Below are positions 6,309 to 9,699 of a stretch of DNA of 9,699 nucleotides, in pieces. The notes under the pieces are model-generated. The model did not search any database, was not told the DNA's origin, and saw only the letters and a program-made list of their open reading frames with translations. The position numbers and the translations under genes are program-made. Origin of the DNA: Desulfobacteraceae bacterium (GTDB taxonomy: Bacteria; Desulfobacterota; Desulfobacteria; Desulfobacterales; Desulfobacteraceae); assembly GCA_003354055.1 (NCBI GenBank), contig PIVQ01000234.1, positions 1-9,699 on the forward strand, in the 5' to 3' direction. Positions within the stretch are counted from its first letter, which is position 1, and each line of letters begins with the position of its first letter.

Positions 6309-7832
6309 TTAAAAGTGGCCGAGTCCGCTTAACCCGGCATCCCCGGACGGTTTGCGCAGCAGTTCCTTGATAGCGTCGGCCAGAATTTCCATACCTTCAG
6401 CGATCTGTTCCGTATCGGTCCAGGCCCAGCCCAGTCTAAAGGCATTTACAAACCGCTGATCCATATCAAACACAGGACCCGGCACAAGGTTTATTCCTTT
6501 GTCCAGAACAGAAATCAGCAGGGCCACGCTGGAATAGCCCCTTGGCAGGGTAACCCACAGGGCAAATCCGCCGTTCGGCTTTGTCCATTCCACACCCTCT
6601 GGCATGAGTTGATCCAGACAGGACAGCATCACATCCCGGCGTTCCGTATAAATTTTTCGTATCTTTGCAAGATGCCTGTCATATGCACCGGATTGCAAAA
6701 AGGCCAGGGATACCCCCTGCATCAGTGGTGGCCCGCCATGGCCCATCAGCCTTTTCAGCCGGGCAAACTCGGAGATCCGCCTGGGCGAGCTTATCATCCA
6801 CCCCATTCGCAGCCCGGCCATCAATGATTTTGACAGGGAAGAAATAATAATCGCCTGCTCTTCTCCCAAAAGGTTAATCATGGATTCCGGCGCCTGCCCC
6901 TCCATCCTCAGATCCTGAAAAATTTCATCGGACAGGATGAGACCATTGTTCTTCCTGGCCCAGTCAGCTATTTTCTTCCGCTGCTTCGCCATGGTTTCTT
7001 CCCCCATGGGATTATGAAAGTCAGGGCAGACACTTAACAGATGGGATCCTTCTCCGGTAAAGGCCTTCAACTGCCCGGGCACATCCATTCCCTTATCGGC
7101 AATCACCGTATCCACCCAGTTCCCGTTCCCCACAAAGGCATCGACTACACCCTGAAATCCGGGGGTTTTTACAATCACATGACGGTTTTTATCAGCTGCA
7201 TCACGGGCGGCAATACTGGCCCCCTGCTGGGCACCATTGGTAATCAAAACATGATCCGGGGAAATTCTCACACCCTTTTCACCGTACCTTTCGGCAATTA
7301 CCTCCCTTAGCTCAGGCATCCCCCGAAGATCTCCATACCCCATGTACTCTTTTGAATCCTTCTCCATGGCGATGGCAACCATCTCTTCAAACACACCCGG
7401 CTCTATCAACCCGGGATCCGGAATTCCCTTTGCAAAATCCAGCACACCCGGTTGTGAAGCCACACTCATGAGATCACAAAGTCCCTTTGACACCCCCTGG
7501 CGCAGTTGACGGGCGGCCACGGCAGGCCGGATCCGGCTCTCTTTTGACGGAGCAAAGGATTGTCCGCAGCCCATTTCCGCAGCCCTGCACTCGGACGCAG
7601 CCACAAAGGTACCCCGCCCCACATGGCATTGGGTCAGGCCCTGCTGCGTTAAATCCTCCATTGCCCTTCGGATGGTGGCCTGGGTTACGCCCACCTGTTT
7701 GGCAAACGCCGCCACCGAAGGCAGCTTATCTCCAGGAGATAACTCCTTCTCCAGTATGGCCTGCTGAATCCGGTCACGGATCTGGACATACAAGGGTTTA
7801 CCTGATTTTTTATCAATATCAACGGATACCAT
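6309..7832 (-). CDS. MocR-type GntR regulator with aminotransferase-like domain
   Basis: A 507-residue MocR/GabR-subfamily regulator: an N-terminal GntR winged helix fused to a fold-I aminotransferase-like domain that uses PLP for sensing. Residues about 10-75 are the winged helix (PLYVQIRDRIQQAIL, GDKLPSVAAFAKQVGVTQATIRRAMEDL, HVGRGTFV). The rest has all the PLP contacts: N274 in DFHNPMG, D302 in LSDEIF, K335 in SSLSKSLMAGLRMGW, and R466 in FRLGWAW for the substrate carboxylate. The PLP pocket is therefore intact and an amino-acid or amine effector is likely. The start is ATG 7832 with GGAGG (7845 to 7841) 8 bases upstream; the longer frame from TTG 7847 overlaps that site and is rejected. 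It is divergent from the CoA-transferase, its most likely target, with a tandem repeat between them. By analogy to GabR it may repress itself and activate the neighbour. Confidence 0.94.
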   Translation of the reverse strand: MVSVDIDKKSGKPLYVQIRDRIQQAILEKELSPGDKLPSVAAFAKQVGVTQATIRRAMEDLTQQGLTQCHVGRGTFVAASECRAAEMGCGQSFAPSKESRIRPAVAARQLRQGVSKGLCDLMSVASQPGVLDFAKGIPDPGLIEPGVFEEMVAIAMEKDSKEYMGYGDLRGMPELREVIAERYGEKGVRISPDHVLITNGAQQGASIAARDAADKNRHVIVKTPGFQGVVDAFVGNGNWVDTVIADKGMDVPGQLKAFTGEGSHLLSVCPDFHNPMGEETMAKQRKKIADWARKNNGLILSDEIFQDLRMEGQAPESMINLLGEEQAIIISSLSKSLMAGLRMGWMISSPRRISEFARLKRLMGHGGPPLMQGVSLAFLQSGAYDRHLAKIRKIYTERRDVMLSCLDQLMPEGVEWTKPNGGFALWVTLPRGYSSVALLISVLDKGINLVPGPVFDMDQRFVNAFRLGWAWTDTEQIAEGMEILADAIKELLRKPSGDAGLSGLGHF

Positions 7833-7849
7833 TTTTATTACCTCCAAAT

Positions 7850-7871
7850 TAATACCGTATTAATAGCGTAT
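7850..7871. promoter_or_regulatory. Tandem 11-bp repeat, probable MocR operator
   Basis: TAATACCGTAT (7850-7860) is followed directly by TAATAGCGTAT (7861-7871), two copies with one mismatch at one helical-turn spacing. The first copy is also the core of a perfect inverted repeat, TTAATAC-C-GTATTAA (7849-7863). MocR-family proteins are known to bind direct repeats near their own promoter. The repeat covers the -10 of the candidate leftward promoter and the -35 position of the rightward one, exactly where a self-repressing, neighbour-activating regulator would bind. Binding itself is inferred. Confidence 0.65.
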
Positions 7872-7883
7872 CAATTTTATAAT
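7855..7883 (+). promoter_or_regulatory. Candidate activator-dependent promoter for the CoA-transferase
   Basis: A perfect TATAAT (7878-7883) reads toward the CoA-transferase gene. The -35 position, 17 bases upstream (7855-7860, CCGTAT), does not resemble TTGACA and lies inside the tandem repeat. A good -10 with a poor -35 under an operator is the usual form of an activated promoter. It implies a leader of about 80 bases before ATG 7971. Confidence 0.5.
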
Positions 7884-7889
7884 CGTCAA
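7860..7889 (-). promoter_or_regulatory. Candidate promoter for the MocR gene
   Basis: On the minus strand TTGACG (7889 to 7884) is followed after 18 bases by TATTAA (7865 to 7860). The -10 lies inside the tandem 11-bp repeat, so a protein bound there would block this promoter. Transcription would begin about 20 bases ahead of the ATG at 7832. Confidence 0.5.
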
Positions 7890-7970
7890 GTTTTATTTTC
7901 TTTTTGCTTGATCCAAACCCACTTGCCTCCTATATTTATGGAGACATTCCAACCCAATGAGGTGACATCC

Positions 7971-9380
7971 ATGAAAACAACTCCGACCCCCATAAAACTA
8001 AAAGATATCGGTGATATAATTGCCAGACATCTGGGTCACAAGGACAATATCAACTGCTATATCGGTTCCAATGCCGCCACCCCCACTGCCAGCATCGAAG
8101 CCCTGACAAATGCCGTCAAAAACAACACAGGCCAGCTCCCCTTCATGAAAATGCTCCACATCCTTCTCCACGGCCCGGTTCCCTATGTGGAAGAAGGCAT
8201 GCAGGACCGCATCAGGGCCTACTCCATGTTTTCAGGGGGAGACGTGCGCAAGGCAGCCGACGAAGGCCATGCCTACTATCTGCCCTGCACCCTGGCCAAT
8301 ATGGACCGCCTCATGGGCAAAGGCTGCGGCTATGAAATCGATATGGTCATCATGAAGGTCCGGCAAAACGAGACCACGGGTGAATACAGCCTGGGGCTTT
8401 CCGTAGACGCCATCCATGCAGCCCTTGACACCGCCACCCTGGTCATTGCAGAGCTTGATCCCTCCATGCCCTTTACCCAGGGCCAGAGCGTTATTTCAAG
8501 TCAGGATATCGACTATATCATCAAAGACGGCATCAAACCGGTGTACACATTTGGCGCCCCGGACTTTGAGCACCTGCCCAATGAAGACAAGCGCATCGGA
8601 GAGCTGATCACCGAGCATTTCATTGAAGACGGCACCACCCTTCAGGTGGGCCTCGGCAAAATCCCCGATGCCGTAGTCGGTGTTATCAGCACCTCAGGAT
8701 ACAAAGATCTGGGCGTCCAGACCGAACTTTACGGCGACGGCCTCATGTATCTCCAGGAAAAAGGCATCATCACCAACAAGAAAAAGAAAATCAACACCGG
8801 CTATTCCACCACCAGCCTGATCATGGGCTCACAACAGCTCTATGACTGGGTCGACATGCGCTCCCAGGTCCAGATGCGCCCCTGCAACTACACCAATGCC
8901 GCCCGCACCATCCAGGACTGCGCCCCTTTTCTCTCAGTAAACACCGCCATCGGCGTGGACCTCAGCGGAAATGTCTGGGCAGACTTTATTGATCCCTCCC
9001 GCTACTACGGCGGGGTCGGCGGCCAGCCCGACTTTGTCAGAGCCCTGAGCCACAAGAAACACGGCACCCCGATCATTGCCATCAAAAGCCTGACCAACAA
9101 AGGTGCGTCCAAAATCGTACCGGCCTGCCCGTCCGGCATCACCCTGACCACATCCGCATACGACAGTGTTGTCATTGTCACGGAATACGGCATCGCAGAT
9201 CTAAGAGACCTGCCCCTGGGCTTCAAAGGCCTTGCCATTGCCTCCATCTCCCACCCGGACCACAGGGAACGCCTGATAAAAACCATCTACAACGACCCGA
9301 GAATGACCAAACCCAAAGGCTTCTCCCTGGACAAAATCCCGCCCGGCGTCATCATGTATTCAGGAAAAACACCCATATGA
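7971..9380 (+). CDS. Acetyl-CoA hydrolase/4-hydroxybutyrate CoA-transferase family protein
   Basis: A 469-residue family I CoA-transferase that moves CoA between a carboxylic acid and an acyl-CoA, often acetyl-CoA, through a glutamyl-CoA intermediate. The N-terminal half carries HGPVPYVEEGMQDRIRAYSMFSGGDVRKA and the C-terminal half LQVGLGKIPDAVVGVI, then GVQTELYGDG, where E252 aligns with the catalytic glutamate. NTAIGVDLSGNVWAD, GGVGGQPDFVRA and VTEYGIADLRDLPLGFKGLAIASISHPDHRERL are further family signatures. The acid used is not fixed by sequence: 4-hydroxybutyrate, succinate, propionate or butyrate are all possible. The start is ATG 7971, with GAGGTG at 7959-7964; the frame opens earlier (TTG 7908, ATG 7938) without such a site. 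Codons are strongly biased to C in third position, suggesting high expression. It is divergent from a MocR regulator and overlaps the next gene by ATGA. Confidence 0.92.
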   Translation: MKTTPTPIKLKDIGDIIARHLGHKDNINCYIGSNAATPTASIEALTNAVKNNTGQLPFMKMLHILLHGPVPYVEEGMQDRIRAYSMFSGGDVRKAADEGHAYYLPCTLANMDRLMGKGCGYEIDMVIMKVRQNETTGEYSLGLSVDAIHAALDTATLVIAELDPSMPFTQGQSVISSQDIDYIIKDGIKPVYTFGAPDFEHLPNEDKRIGELITEHFIEDGTTLQVGLGKIPDAVVGVISTSGYKDLGVQTELYGDGLMYLQEKGIITNKKKKINTGYSTTSLIMGSQQLYDWVDMRSQVQMRPCNYTNAARTIQDCAPFLSVNTAIGVDLSGNVWADFIDPSRYYGGVGGQPDFVRALSHKKHGTPIIAIKSLTNKGASKIVPACPSGITLTTSAYDSVVIVTEYGIADLRDLPLGFKGLAIASISHPDHRERLIKTIYNDPRMTKPKGFSLDKIPPGVIMYSGKTPI

Positions 9381-9699
9381 CGACCAAGTTACTATTTTTT
9401 ACAGAAATCACCAAAGCCATAGAGCTCTCTGAAAAAACACTTACGGAATTTTCCGCACTATTCAAATTAAGATCATTCCGGGAAAAAGAGCACTTTGTCC
9501 GCATTGAAGAAAAAAACAAATCAGTGGGGTTTCTGGCAGAAGGGATCATGAGAACATACATAATTGATCCTGACGGCAACGAAGCCAGCTTAAGGTTTAT
9601 CCTGCCCTCAAATTTTGTAAGGGGAAGCTTTGCCGCCAATGTACCAAGCCCTGTCAACATCCAATGCATTGACACCTGCACCCTCTATGTTGCCGACTG
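9377..9699 (+). CDS. Crp/Fnr family regulator, N-terminal part (cut by window end)
   Basis: Only the first 107 residues are in the window. They match the cyclic-nucleotide-binding-like beta-barrel at the N terminus of Crp/Fnr regulators: ALFKLRSFREKEHFVRIEEKNKSVGFLAEGIMRTYIIDPDGNEASLRFILPSNFVRGSF follows the family order of strand, glycine turn, IMRTYIIDPDGNE and the LRFILPSNF strand. The DNA-binding helix-turn-helix should lie beyond the window and is not seen. No Cys cluster of the Fnr type appears in this part, so redox sensing through an iron-sulfur centre is unlikely from what is visible; the ligand is unknown. The ATG overlaps the CoA-transferase stop (ATGA at 9377-9380), pointing to translational coupling and one transcript. 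The gene is easily missed because it has no stop in the window. Confidence 0.82.
   Translation, partial: MTTKLLFFTEITKAIELSEKTLTEFSALFKLRSFREKEHFVRIEEKNKSVGFLAEGIMRTYIIDPDGNEASLRFILPSNFVRGSFAANVPSPVNIQCIDTCTLYVAD

Noticed and set aside
7833..7847. A longer MocR start at TTG 7847.
   Set aside because: The TTG abuts the GGAGG that serves ATG 7832, and it has no ribosome-binding site of its own.
7908..7970. Extra N-terminal residues for the CoA-transferase from TTG 7908 or ATG 7938.
   Set aside because: Neither has a Shine-Dalgarno sequence at the right distance, the added residues look non-coding, and ATG 7971 has GAGGTG in place.

Overview
The window reads as an ordinary chromosomal stretch of a Gram-negative bacterium. 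It holds ten protein-coding genes, two of them cut by the window ends, and I see no RNA genes, insertion sequences, phage genes or CRISPR. The mix of genes (a receiver-GAF-HD-GYP protein, an Lrp-type regulator beside a LysA-like decarboxylase, a lipoprotein, a MocR regulator beside a family I CoA-transferase) and the moderate GC content suggest an anaerobic deltaproteobacterium of the Desulfobacter/Desulfobacterium kind. That placement is inference from style only.

Left part (1-3865). A response regulator with a c-di-GMP phosphodiesterase-type HD-GYP output runs leftward out of the window. A 232-bp divergent gap holds a tandem 12-bp repeat and a good sigma70-type promoter. It separates this gene from a rightward Lrp/AsnC regulator, a diaminopimelate decarboxylase-like enzyme and, after an 84-bp nested inverted repeat, a CutA1 protein.

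Middle part (3914-7832). Five genes run leftward with gaps of only 9-50 bp: the MocR regulator first, then an unrecognised 86-residue basic protein, a WrbA-like flavodoxin, a lipoprotein, and a protein with a probable TPR tail. The spacing allows one transcript, but no shared pathway is evident.

Right part (7833-9699). The MocR gene is divergent from a CoA-transferase of the acetyl-CoA hydrolase/4-hydroxybutyrate CoA-transferase family. A Crp/Fnr-type regulator starts inside the transferase stop codon (ATGA overlap). The MocR/transferase gap contains a tandem 11-bp repeat covering the -10 of the regulator's candidate promoter and the -35 position of the transferase's candidate promoter. That arrangement suits a MocR protein that represses itself and activates its neighbour, and it is the most informative piece of regulation in the window.

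No gene-free stretch exceeds 300 bases. Several gene starts given here (5419, 7832, 7971) are shorter than the longest open frames because a clear Shine-Dalgarno sequence sits at the right distance from the internal start.
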